This document shows positions 33,121 through 41,333 of a stretch of DNA of 52,934 nt, one piece after another. The position numbers were made by a program, and so were the translations under genes. Below the pieces are notes generated by a model. The model worked only from the letters and a program-made list of their open reading frames with translations. It did not search any database and was not told the origin of the DNA. The stretch is from assembly GCA_002840355.1 (NCBI GenBank), contig PHAL01000010.1, positions 1 to 52,934 on the forward strand, given 5' to 3'. Source of the DNA: Elusimicrobia bacterium HGW-Elusimicrobia-3. GTDB taxonomy: Bacteria; Elusimicrobiota; Elusimicrobia; Elusimicrobiales; UBA9959. Each line of letters starts with the position of its first letter. The first letter of the stretch is position 1.

Positions 33121-33912
33121 ATGCCACTAAGATTTAAATCACTATGTTCCGGCAGCGGCGGCAACGCGGCGCTGCTGTGGACCAAAGCCGGAGCGCTGCT
33201 GTTGGACTTCGCGCCCGGCAGCCAGCGCAGGTGCCGCCAGGCGCTGGAAGACGCCCGCGCCCTGTGCCCGGCCATCGCCGGGGTGCTGGTGACGCACGCC
33301 CACGGCGACCACATAAACGCCAATTCGCTGAAGGTGCTGCGCGAGGCCGGCCTGCAGGTGCGCTGCCATCCCGAGGTGGCGCGGCAGATAGCCATGAAGT
33401 ACGGGAGTGAATGGACCCCCGGCGTGATCCCTTTCGAGCGGAGCGCCAAGGTGGGGGATTTCAAGGTAGCTCACATGCGCGTCTCCCACGCGCCCAACTA
33501 CTGCACCACGGCCTTTGTCATAACCGCCAAGGCGGACGGCCGCCGGCGCAAAGTCTGCCTGTTCACCGACCTCTGCGCCTTCACCGACGAGCACGTGGCC
33601 ACGGCGGCGGACGCGGATTTCATCTTCCTGGAAGCCAACCACGACCTGGAGCTGCTGAAGAAATTCGGCCACCCCGGCTCGGAGTTCCACCTGTCCAATC
33701 TGCAGGCCGCGCGCTTTCTGCACAAGGCCTGCGGCGCCGGCGCGTCGCAGCCGCAGGCGGTGGTGCTGGGCCATTTGAGCGAGGAGTGCAACCGCCCGCA
33801 CCTGCCGGCCCTGGAAATAGCGGCCTATTTCAACCGCAAGAAACTGGCCGTTAAATTCGAGGTGCACCTGGCCGCCCGCCACGAGCCCGGCCCGGTGATA
33901 GTCATAAAATAA
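33121..33912 (+). CDS. YycJ/WalJ-like metallo-beta-lactamase fold hydrolase
   Basis: The 263-residue protein starts with the typical LCSGSGGNAALL and has the zinc motif H59-A-H61-G-D63-H64. Later come FTDLCAFTDEHV, LEANHD and LGHLSEEC with the remaining metal ligands. It matches the YycJ/WalJ group, linked in Bacillus to DNA repair and cell-wall signalling and reported as a 5' exonuclease-like enzyme in some species. The stop overlaps the start of the DinG-like helicase gene (TAATG), so a joint role in DNA repair is plausible. No alternative start would preserve the fold. Confidence 0.85.
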   Translation: MPLRFKSLCSGSGGNAALLWTKAGALLLDFAPGSQRRCRQALEDARALCPAIAGVLVTHAHGDHINANSLKVLREAGLQVRCHPEVARQIAMKYGSEWTPGVIPFERSAKVGDFKVAHMRVSHAPNYCTTAFVITAKADGRRRKVCLFTDLCAFTDEHVATAADADFIFLEANHDLELLKKFGHPGSEFHLSNLQAARFLHKACGAGASQPQAVVLGHLSEECNRPHLPALEIAAYFNRKKLAVKFEVHLAARHEPGPVIVIK

Positions 33913-35909
33913 TGGAAAACCAGGAGCTCACCGCTATCTTTGGCGCCGGCGGCGCAGTATCGCGGGCCATAAAGGGCTTTGAGCCGCGCGCGCAGCAGGC
34001 GCGCATGGGCGCGGCCGTCGCGCACGCCGTGGGCGAGGGCGAGCATTTAGTTGTAGAAGCCGGCACCGGCGTAGGCAAATCTTTGGGCTACCTCATCCCC
34101 GCCGCATTGTGGGCCGCGCGCAACCAGAAGAAAGTCATAGTGGCCACCCATACCAAGGCCCTGCAGGCGCAGCTCGTTAAGAAGGACCTGCCCGTAGTAA
34201 AGGCCGTGCTGGAAGAGCTCGGCCTGCCGCTTTCATATTTCCTGCTGATGGGATCTAGCAATTACCTGTGCCTGTCGCGCCTGGACCGGGCCGGCAAACA
34301 GGCGCCTGAGCTGTTTGACGAGGAAGGCATCCGCGCCGCGCTGGAGCAGCTGCAGGCCTGGATACACGAAGCCGAAAGCGGCAGCCGGGCCGAGCTGCCC
34401 TTCGCCGTGCCGCACCACCTGTGGGCCGAGGTGTGCCGCGACCCGGACCTGTGCCTGGGCAAGAAATGCCCGCATAAAACGGCCTGCTTCTACCGCAAGG
34501 ACGTGGCCCGCGCCGCCAAGGCCGACATTGTGGTGGTGAACCAGCACCTGTTCTTTGCCGGCATGCCGCTGCCGGCCTTTAACGCTGTCATCTTTGACGA
34601 GGCGCATAACCTGGAGGAAGTGGCGGCAGCCTTTCTGGGCTTCGAGCTCACCGACCGCAAGGTAAAACGATTCCTCGACGATGTTTTTAGCCCCAAGTCC
34701 AACAGGGGGCTGGCGCACCGGCTGTCGCGGCCGCCGGCCCATTGGGTGGAAGACGTTAAAGGGGCGGTTGCCGAGATCAAGCACGCCTCTAAAGATTTCT
34801 TCTACGCGCTTACCGAGAAGCTGGAACTGAACGTGCAACCCGCCGACCGCGCCAAAACCCGCCGCGTACGCGAGGCCGGCCTGGTGCCCAACGTCATGCA
34901 GGCGCCGCTGCTGGAGCTCAGCGTGCTGCTGTCGCAGGCCATTGGGCACAGCCAGTCCGACATGGAAGAGGCCGAGATAAAGGCCTGCCTGAAGCGCTGC
35001 CTGGAGCTGGCCGCGCAGGTTAACGCCTTCCTGGAATGCAAAGAAGAGGCCTGCGCCTACTGGGTAGAGGTCAACGACAAGAAGAAAAAGCCGGAGATCT
35101 CGCTGCACATGTCGCCGGTGGACGTATCCGAGGACCTGCGCAAAGAGTTGTTCGGCCGGAATTACCCGGTGGTGCTCACTTCGGCCACGCTGGCTGTGGA
35201 CGGCTCTTTCGGGATGCTCAAATCCCGCGTCGGGCTGGACCAGTGCAACGAGCTGCTGCTGGATTCGCCCTTTGATTACACCAGGCAGGCGGGCATTCTG
35301 GTGCCGCAAGAGATGCCGGACCCGGCCGCCGAGGCAGCGGCGTATGAGGCGGCGGTTATAGACGCCTGCGTGAAGGTCTGCGGCGCGGTTGAAGGCGGCA
35401 TCTTCCTGCTTTTCACCAGCTGGCTGTCGCTGGAGCGGGCCGCGCGCGCCCTGGCGGGCCGCGTCAGCGGCAGGCTGATATTCAAGCAGGGGGAAGCGCT
35501 GCCGACAAAGCTGATAGCGGATTTTAAGCACGCCGGCAACGGCGTGCTGCTGGCCACGGACACTTTCTGGCAGGGCGTGGACGTGCCCGGGCAGGCGCTG
35601 GCCTGCGTGGTGATAGCCCGCCTGCCGTTCACTTCGCCCGACACGCCGCTGGAAGAGACGCGCCAGGAGTGGATGACGGCCAAGGGCCAGAATTTCTTTG
35701 TGGACTACACGCTGCCCAAGGCCGTGGTGAAGTTCCGACAGGGCGTGGGGCGCTTGATACGGACCAAAAAGGATTTCGGCGCCATAGTGATACTGGACCC
35801 GCGCGTGCAGACCGCGCGCTATGGCGGCAAGTTCCTGCGCTCCATCCCCCGCTGCGCCCGCCTGGGCGACTTCAAGGCCCTTAAAGCCTTCTTCAGCGCC
35901 CGCGGCTAG
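33912..35909 (+). CDS. dinG: DinG-like iron-sulfur superfamily 2 DNA helicase
   Basis: The 665-residue XPD/DinG-family helicase has Walker A EAGTGVGKS (about 49-57), motif Ia ATHTKALQ, DEAH box FDEAHN, TSATLA, a late ATDTFWQGVD and the motif VI region VGRLIRTKKD. Four cluster cysteines C120, C181, C186 and C192 have the spacing of E. coli DinG (C120, C194, C199, C205). The enzyme unwinds DNA 5' to 3' and helps clear R-loops and damaged forks. It starts at the last base of the preceding stop. The same frame reads 16 more codons after the TAG, which I treat as chance. Confidence 0.9.
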   Translation: MENQELTAIFGAGGAVSRAIKGFEPRAQQARMGAAVAHAVGEGEHLVVEAGTGVGKSLGYLIPAALWAARNQKKVIVATHTKALQAQLVKKDLPVVKAVLEELGLPLSYFLLMGSSNYLCLSRLDRAGKQAPELFDEEGIRAALEQLQAWIHEAESGSRAELPFAVPHHLWAEVCRDPDLCLGKKCPHKTACFYRKDVARAAKADIVVVNQHLFFAGMPLPAFNAVIFDEAHNLEEVAAAFLGFELTDRKVKRFLDDVFSPKSNRGLAHRLSRPPAHWVEDVKGAVAEIKHASKDFFYALTEKLELNVQPADRAKTRRVREAGLVPNVMQAPLLELSVLLSQAIGHSQSDMEEAEIKACLKRCLELAAQVNAFLECKEEACAYWVEVNDKKKKPEISLHMSPVDVSEDLRKELFGRNYPVVLTSATLAVDGSFGMLKSRVGLDQCNELLLDSPFDYTRQAGILVPQEMPDPAAEAAAYEAAVIDACVKVCGAVEGGIFLLFTSWLSLERAARALAGRVSGRLIFKQGEALPTKLIADFKHAGNGVLLATDTFWQGVDVPGQALACVVIARLPFTSPDTPLEETRQEWMTAKGQNFFVDYTLPKAVVKFRQGVGRLIRTKKDFGAIVILDPRVQTARYGGKFLRSIPRCARLGDFKALKAFFSARG

Positions 35910-36113
35910 GCGGACTTCCACACCAAGCTGGCGCAGGAGTTAATAGACGGCCTGGAATAGTCTTCACATCACAAATCATCCCCGACATGAAGCCGATACC
36001 CTGACCATACATGCTCCCGCTGCAGCGTTAGCCGCGGGCGGGCTCATAGCGGGCTGTAGCGCTTGTCCGGTGCGGCCCGGTTTAGTATCATGAAAAAATA
36101 GTCGGGGGGGATC
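35910..36113 (+). other. intergenic region between dinG and flavin reductase genes
   Basis: I see no gene, terminator or clear promoter in these 204 bases. The final GGGGGG (36107-36112) serves as ribosome-binding site of the next gene. Confidence 0.5.
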
Positions 36114-36656
36114 ATGAAAAAGCTGGCGCTGAGCAAAGCCTTCACTCTTATAGAGCCGGGGCCGGTGGTGCTTGTGACCACGGCTGACGGCGGGAAGATG
36201 AACGTAATGACCATCTCCTGGACGATGGTGATGGATTTTACGCCGCGCTTCGCCCTGCTCACCGGGGCGTGGAACCATTCCTGCGCGGCCCTGCTCAAGA
36301 CCAGGGAGTGCGTGCTGGCCATACCAGGCAAGGACCTGGCGGAGAAAGCCGTGCGCATAGGGTGCTGCTCCGGCAGCGACACCGACAAGTTCAAGAAATT
36401 CGGGCTGACGCCGCTGGCCGGCAGCAAGGTGAAGGCGCCGCTTATAAAAGAGTGCGTGGCCAACATAGAGTGCCGCGTGGTGGAGCACATCAAAGAGCAC
36501 GACATCTTCGTTCTGGACGGCCTGGCCGCCTGGACCGACGGCAAGCCCGCCGCTGGGCGCATGTTCCACGCCGTGGGCGACGGCACTTTCGTCCTGGACG
36601 GCCGCCGGATAAGCCACCGCCGCATCATGCGCGCCAAGCTCCCCGCCGGGGCCTAA
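36114..36656 (+). CDS. flavin reductase-like FMN-binding protein
   Basis: The 180-residue protein has the split-barrel flavin-binding fold of the flavin reductase-like family: PGPVVLVTTADGGKMNVMTISW at the start, then FALLTGAWNHSCAALL, ECVLAIP and the CVANIECRVVEH strand. Members reduce flavins with NAD(P)H or bind FMN as redox proteins in anaerobes. A G-rich ribosome-binding site precedes the ATG. It stands alone, with no visible partner. The precise substrate cannot be told. Confidence 0.85.
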   Translation: MKKLALSKAFTLIEPGPVVLVTTADGGKMNVMTISWTMVMDFTPRFALLTGAWNHSCAALLKTRECVLAIPGKDLAEKAVRIGCCSGSDTDKFKKFGLTPLAGSKVKAPLIKECVANIECRVVEHIKEHDIFVLDGLAAWTDGKPAAGRMFHAVGDGTFVLDGRRISHRRIMRAKLPAGA

Positions 36657-36710
36657 CGGAGCAGCATATACTATAATCGCTGTAGCCCGCGGCGGTAAAA
36701 AGGGAGCAGT

Positions 36711-37010
36711 ATGGCGCTTAAATTCAAATTCGATGACTGGTTCGATGAGCGGCTTGTCGAACTAATTAAAGAAATGCCGGATAAATTCTCCAGCCACGAG
36801 TTTATTCTCGCCTTCGCGCAAAAGCACCAGGCGCTGTACATCGACCTGCTGTACTCCTACCGGGAGAAAGACCCGTTCGAGATAGCCCACGGGCGGCTGG
36901 CCAAGCATCTCAACGATTTCGGCGACCTGATAGTCTACGACGGCGAAGTGCTGAGCGCAGATATTTTCGGGCGCTCCAACAAATGCGCCTCCTGGCGGAA
37001 AAAGATATGA
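36711..37010 (+). CDS. small unknown protein paired with HNH nuclease
   Basis: The 99-residue protein has no assigned family. It begins LKFKFDDWFDERL, then has a helical SHEFILAFAQKHQALY and a C-terminal FGRSNKCASWRK. A TATAAT (36672-36677) and an AGGGAG ribosome-binding site lie upstream. Its stop overlaps the start of the HNH gene (ATGA), so the two are made together. It may be the DNA-recognition or control subunit of a small nuclease pair; this is inference from coupling. Confidence 0.65.
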   Translation: MALKFKFDDWFDERLVELIKEMPDKFSSHEFILAFAQKHQALYIDLLYSYREKDPFEIAHGRLAKHLNDFGDLIVYDGEVLSADIFGRSNKCASWRKKI

Positions 37011-37399
37011 ACCTTAAAATAATACCGGCGCGGGCGGCCGCTGATTGCGAGAAGGACTACGACAGGGAGCCCTGGCTCAAGTTCGCCCGCCGCATCATCA
37101 GAAACCCGTACGTTAAAGCTTTTCTGGCGCAGCGCGACGGGGGGAAATGCGCCTGGTGCGGCGGGGCCATCACCGACGGCGGCGGCGTGCACCATACCAG
37201 CTACGCCCACGCCTGCACCTATGCCGGCACCATAGAGGTGCGGCAGCAGACGGTGCAGCGGCACGCCAAGAAACGCATGGCCCCGGACTGCGAGAGCTGC
37301 CGGGCCGACAGCCAGGCGCGCTTCGACGCCTGCATGAACAATCTGGTCCTGGTGCACCACCTGTGCAATAAAGAGATCTCCGAGCAGCCGCAGCATTAG
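37007..37399 (+). CDS. HNH endonuclease domain protein
   Basis: The 130-residue protein has zinc-site cysteines C48-A-W-C51, a histidine pair V-H62-H63-T, a second cysteine pair CESC near residue 90, and H117-H118-L-C120-N121 near the end, the pattern of an HNH/His-Me finger nuclease with a structural zinc. The start at 37007 is chosen for its four-base overlap with the preceding stop. It could be a minimal restriction or homing nuclease; GC content and codon use match the host, so it is not recent. Confidence 0.72.
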   Translation: MNLKIIPARAAADCEKDYDREPWLKFARRIIRNPYVKAFLAQRDGGKCAWCGGAITDGGGVHHTSYAHACTYAGTIEVRQQTVQRHAKKRMAPDCESCRADSQARFDACMNNLVLVHHLCNKEISEQPQH

Positions 37400-37464
37400 C
37401 CTGTTAAAGCCCCGCCCCCACAATTGGTATTATTTATGTGGCGTACGGACGCTTTGCTAATACT

Positions 37465-38742
37465 ATGACTACCAAAAGACCGCTGTTGAAGATGAGGAAC
37501 TATTTTGTGGGCGCGCTCAGCCAGGCCTATGAGGGCGGGCAGGGGGACGACAAGCCGCTGCGCGCGGCCGTGCACAGCTGCACCCAGGTCATAGACGCCG
37601 GCAAGGCCGGCCCGGCCGTATACAGCGAGCGGGGCTGCGCCTGGCTGGACCTGGGCGAGCCGCAGAAGGCCCTGGCCGACTTCAACAAGGCCATCAAGGC
37701 CGACCCCAACGACGCCGCCCTGTACAGCAACCGCGGCGACGCCTACGCGGAACTCGGCAAGTACGAGCTCGCCTTCACCGATTATAACCGGGCCATAAAG
37801 ACGGACCCCCGGTTGGCCAGCGCCTATAACAACCGCGGCCAGGCCTATGCCGAAACCGGCGACTTGGAGGCGGCCATAGAGGATTTCAACCAGGCGCTCA
37901 AGCTGCAGCGGGGCCTGGTCTCGTCGATGTACAACAGGGGCTGGGTCTATTTCGACCTGGACAAGCCCGAGAAAGCCCTGAAAGACTTCCAGGCGGCACT
38001 GAAGCTGGAGCCGGGCTCGGCTGAGATACTGGGCAGCCTGGGCGAGGTGTACCAGGAGCTCGGCCAGCCCGCCAAGGCCATAGCCCAATTCACCGAGATC
38101 ATAAAGCGCTACCCCAAGAGCGGCTACGCCTATAACGACCGCGGCCTGGTTTACCTGGAAGAGGGGAACCTGGAGAAGGCCTATCCCGACTTCGAGATGG
38201 CGCTGCGGCTGAGCCCGCACGACAGCGGCGTCTACAATAACTTCGGCCTGCTGTTCGCCTCCACCAAGGGCCGCGAGACCGAGGCCCCCGTGTATTTCAC
38301 CGCCGCGCTGCGGCTGTCGCCCAATACGCCGTTGTACCTGTTCAACCGCGGCGACGCCTACCTGCAGATAGGCCGGGCCAAACTAGCGCTAAACGACTTC
38401 ACCAAAGCCATAGACCTGGACCCGGAGGTGGGGCTGTACCACTTCGGGCGGGGCCTGGCCAATTACGACCTGGGCGAGATGAAAGCGGCCAAGGAAGACT
38501 TCACCGAGGCCCTGGAGCTGGAGCCGCCCACCGCCGAGATCTATTGCAACCGCGCGCAGGTGTGCACCGAGCTGGAGGATTATAAATCCGCCCTGGCCGA
38601 CTACGCGGCGGCCATAGCGGCCGACCCGCATTGCGCCACGGCCTATTTCAGCCGCGCCGCCATATACCAGGACATGGGCAAATACGCCCTGGCCAAGGCC
38701 AATACGGCCAAGGCCCTCAAGCTGGACCCTAAAATAAAATAG
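37465..38742 (+). CDS. tetratricopeptide repeat protein
   Basis: The 425-residue protein is built almost wholly of 34-residue TPR units, about eleven, each with the pattern AY.NRG.AY.ELG....A..DF..A...DP. No signal peptide or membrane helix is clear. It is a protein-protein interaction scaffold; the partner is unknown. The start is uncertain: the ATG at 37465 is used here, and a GTG at 37438 would add nine residues. Neither has a good ribosome-binding site. Only 28 nt separate it from the convergent gene that follows. Confidence 0.85.
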   Translation: MTTKRPLLKMRNYFVGALSQAYEGGQGDDKPLRAAVHSCTQVIDAGKAGPAVYSERGCAWLDLGEPQKALADFNKAIKADPNDAALYSNRGDAYAELGKYELAFTDYNRAIKTDPRLASAYNNRGQAYAETGDLEAAIEDFNQALKLQRGLVSSMYNRGWVYFDLDKPEKALKDFQAALKLEPGSAEILGSLGEVYQELGQPAKAIAQFTEIIKRYPKSGYAYNDRGLVYLEEGNLEKAYPDFEMALRLSPHDSGVYNNFGLLFASTKGRETEAPVYFTAALRLSPNTPLYLFNRGDAYLQIGRAKLALNDFTKAIDLDPEVGLYHFGRGLANYDLGEMKAAKEDFTEALELEPPTAEIYCNRAQVCTELEDYKSALADYAAAIAADPHCATAYFSRAAIYQDMGKYALAKANTAKALKLDPKIK

Positions 38743-38770
38743 GGCCCCCGTTTATATTTGGAAGTAACTG

Positions 38771-38995
38771 CTACTTGGCAGGGGTTTCGGGCGGCGTGGC
38801 GCGCACGAACTTGTCTTTGGCGCCCTCGCGCTCGGCGGCGGTGGCGGGGGCTATATAGTCCCGGTGGAATTCCACCAGCAAGCCGCCCACCTTCAGGGCT
38901 TTCACGCAGCGCGGCCCGCAGGTAACTATCTTCAGCAGCTCGCCGGTGAGTGAATTCTTAACGATATCGCCTTCGGTGAAGTGAAAATCAGCCAT
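38771..38995 (-). CDS. small unknown protein
   Basis: The 74-residue protein has a beta-rich start (DFHFTEGDIVKNSLTGELLK), a CGPRCVKALKVGG segment, and a charged proline/lysine tail. It may form an SH3- or KOW-like small barrel, judged only from the pattern. A GGGAGG ribosome-binding site sits five bases before the ATG, supporting expression. No partner is evident; the matrixin gene lies upstream on the same strand, 36 nt away. Confidence 0.65.
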   Translation of the reverse strand: MADFHFTEGDIVKNSLTGELLKIVTCGPRCVKALKVGGLLVEFHRDYIAPATAAEREGAKDKFVRATPPETPAK

Positions 38996-39031
38996 ATTGC
39001 CTCCCGTGTTGATATATCTTATAACTTTTCG

Positions 39032-39967
39032 CTAGCCGCATACCCTGTTTAATTCCGCTATATCGTCGTTGTTCAGCTTAAGGCCCCGGCCGGTGTTCAG
39101 CGGGAACATCAGGCTTTGCGGGTCCTTTACATGGTCCAGGCCCAGGGCGTGGCCCAGTTCGTGGGCCAGCAAATTCACCAGCTGCGCCCGGTCGGTGTAC
39201 TTGTAGATCTCTATGCTCTGCATGCCGCCGGAGACCCTGTACAGGCCTTCCTCGTAGCGGCCCAGCGCCGAGCCGACGCGGTTGTACTGGTCCGCTTTGA
39301 TATCGAGCTGCACTATCAGCTGGTTGAGCGTGGTGCCCAGCGCGTTGAGCGTGTCCACATTGCGGTTCAGGGCGGTCTCTATCATCCTGATGCCGCCGAA
39401 CTGGGTGGCCAGCGCCTGCCTGGCCCGGTTGATGCTGCGCGCTTCGGCCGGGTCGGCGCTGCCCCGCCGGTTCAGGCGGCCCACCTCGGCGTTGTAGGCG
39501 GCTTCCCTGGCCTTGTAGCGGCCCAGTATGCCTTTCAGCCTGGCTTCCTGGCCGTCCACCTGGGCGGCCAGCGCCTCGTAGCGGGCCTTGAGCTCTTTGT
39601 AGGTGCCCAGGGTCTCTTCGGTGGAGATGCCCAGCGCTTTTAATTTATCCAGCGCGGCCTGCCGGTCGTCGTAGACCATCAGTATGATGACGGCGCCGCT
39701 GCTGTCCTTTAATTCAAAAAGGTTCTTGCGCGCCGGCAGCTCCCAGGCGGTTTCGGCCTCGCGCAGGGCGTCCGTCAATTCGGCGCGGGTGATAGCGTAG
39801 CCCGGGTCTATGGCCCCCAGAGAATAAGTGATGGGGGCATAGCAGGGGAACAGCCTGGCCCGCATGATCTGCGCCGTAGCCAGGTACACGGCCTTGTGCG
39901 AGTGCCACTGGTACCAGGCCGCGCCCAGCGCCGCCAGCAGCAAAAACCAACTGAGGGCCTTACGCAT
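39032..39967 (-). CDS. membrane-anchored matrixin-like (M10) zinc metalloprotease with coiled-coil insertion
   Basis: The 311-residue protein has an N-terminal hydrophobic helix (about 5-22) that anchors or exports it. The zinc motif HExxHxxGxxH is H269-ELGH273-ALGLD-H279, with Met-turn SLMFP at M287, as in matrixins. Residues about 35-110 look like the first half of a matrixin domain (PITYSLGAIDPGY, ELTDALREAETAW). Between the halves, about residues 115-235, is a long Ala/Glu/Arg coiled coil (LKARYEALAAQVDGQE, RGSADPAEARS). The catalytic domain is thus split by a helical arm. It probably cleaves an extracytoplasmic protein. Confidence 0.85.
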   Translation of the reverse strand: MRKALSWFLLLAALGAAWYQWHSHKAVYLATAQIMRARLFPCYAPITYSLGAIDPGYAITRAELTDALREAETAWELPARKNLFELKDSSGAVIILMVYDDRQAALDKLKALGISTEETLGTYKELKARYEALAAQVDGQEARLKGILGRYKAREAAYNAEVGRLNRRGSADPAEARSINRARQALATQFGGIRMIETALNRNVDTLNALGTTLNQLIVQLDIKADQYNRVGSALGRYEEGLYRVSGGMQSIEIYKYTDRAQLVNLLAHELGHALGLDHVKDPQSLMFPLNTGRGLKLNNDDIAELNRVCG

Positions 39968-40036
39968 ATGTTAATTATACGATTTCCGGCCGGCCAACCG
40001 CGGCCGGCTCTTATTTGATAAAATTCTCACCGGACT

Positions 40037-40666
40037 ATGCCGGACATACAACTTGAACTATTCTCACAGGCACAGGCGCACCCGGTGTACCTGTTCTTCG
40101 ACACCGAGACCACCGGTTTGCCGCGCAGCTGGAACGCGCCGGTGACCGCGCTGGACAACTGGCCGCGGCTGGTGCAGCTGGCCTATATGGCCTATGACGG
40201 CGAGGGGGGGCTGATAGCCGCCGTCGACACCATGGTGAAACCGGAGGGCTTCACCATACCGGTGGAATCGTCGCGCATACACGGCATTACCACCGAGCGC
40301 GCGCTGGCCGAAGGCCGCGACCTGGGGACGGTGCTGCGCGAATTCAAGGCGCTGCTGGACCCGGCCCGCTATTTGGTGGCGCACAATATCAGCTTCGACG
40401 AGAAGATCATAGGCGCCGAGTTCCTGCGCAACGGCCTGCCCGACATCCCCGCCGTAAAACACAAGATCTGCACGATGCACAGCGCCACGGAGTACTGCGC
40501 CATACCCGGGCCGCGCGGCTATAAATGGCCCAAGCTCACCGAGCTGCACCGCAAATTGTTCAACAAGGATTTCTCGGAGGCCCACAACGCGGCCGCCGAC
40601 ATAGCGGCCACGGCCAAATGTTTCTGGGAATTAAAGGAGCGGGGGATACTCAAGATCCCCGTCTAA
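40037..40666 (+). CDS. DnaQ-like DEDDh 3'-5' exonuclease
   Basis: The 209-residue protein has the three exonuclease motifs: FFDTETTGL (D22, E24), the VAHNISFD motif II region, and HNAAADIAAT with the DEDDh histidine and aspartate. It resembles stand-alone proofreading-type exonucleases (DNA polymerase III epsilon group) rather than RNase T. The chain begins with IQLELFSQ, a clamp-binding-like QLxLF element that might dock on the sliding clamp. A -10-like TAAAAT lies 12 nt before the ATG, implying a very short leader. The pxpB gene follows one base after its stop. Confidence 0.87.
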   Translation: MPDIQLELFSQAQAHPVYLFFDTETTGLPRSWNAPVTALDNWPRLVQLAYMAYDGEGGLIAAVDTMVKPEGFTIPVESSRIHGITTERALAEGRDLGTVLREFKALLDPARYLVAHNISFDEKIIGAEFLRNGLPDIPAVKHKICTMHSATEYCAIPGPRGYKWPKLTELHRKLFNKDFSEAHNAAADIAATAKCFWELKERGILKIPV

Positions 40667-40667
40667 T

Positions 40668-41333
40668 ATGCAACTACCACTCGCCTCGGGCCTGAAGCCC
40701 CGCGCTACTTATTTTCTCGGCGACGCCTGCCTGTGCTGGTCGCTGGGCGAGACCATAACCCGGCTCACCTCGCTGCAGGTGCTGTATGTCTACCGGCAGC
40801 TCCGCAAGCACCCCGAGCTGGCGCGGCTGGGCGTGCACGACCTGGTGCCCTCCTACACGGCGCTGGCCGTACACGCCGACCCGCTGTGCGACTGGGAGGC
40901 CGTGCGCTGCATAGTGGACGCGGCCGTGGCCGCCATCCCTTCCGACGAGGCCAGGCTTAAAGAACGCTCGGTGAGCCACGTGCTGCCCGTCACCTACGAC
41001 GGCGCCGACCTGCAGCGCGTGGCCGACCACGCCAGGATCACGCCCGAAGAGGTTATCCGCCGCCATACGGCCCCCGAGTACCTGGTGGCCATGATAGGCT
41101 TCCGCCCGCATTTCCCTTACCTGCTGGGCCTCGACCGCTCGCTGGTCACGCCGCGGCTGGACTCGCCGCGCACGGCCATACCGGCCGGCGCGGTGGCCAT
41201 AGGCGGCGAGCAGACCGGCATTTACCCCGAGACCTCTCCCGGCGGCTGGAACATACTCGGCATGACCTCGCCCGACCTGCTCTACCCCATAGAGCCCGGC
41301 GATACCGTAGTCTTCAAGAGGGCCGAAGCATGA
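40668..41333 (+). CDS. pxpB: 5-oxoprolinase subunit PxpB (KipI-like)
   Basis: The 221-residue protein matches the KipI/AHS1 family: LGDACLCWSLGETI at the start, PSYTALAVHADP, HVLPVTYDGADLQRVA, IGFRPHFPYL and a late GGEQTGIYPETSPGGWNILG. With PxpA and PxpC it forms the ATP-dependent 5-oxoprolinase that opens 5-oxoproline (pyroglutamate) to glutamate. The operon is tight: it follows the exonuclease gene by one base and overlaps the pxpAC fusion by four bases (ATGA). Confidence 0.9.
   Translation: MQLPLASGLKPRATYFLGDACLCWSLGETITRLTSLQVLYVYRQLRKHPELARLGVHDLVPSYTALAVHADPLCDWEAVRCIVDAAVAAIPSDEARLKERSVSHVLPVTYDGADLQRVADHARITPEEVIRRHTAPEYLVAMIGFRPHFPYLLGLDRSLVTPRLDSPRTAIPAGAVAIGGEQTGIYPETSPGGWNILGMTSPDLLYPIEPGDTVVFKRAEA

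Noticed and set aside
35910-35960. Readthrough tail of 16 codons in frame after the dinG TAG
   Set aside because: The peptide (ADFHTKLAQELIDGLE) looks protein-like, but the DinG fold is complete before the stop and there is no sign of recoding.
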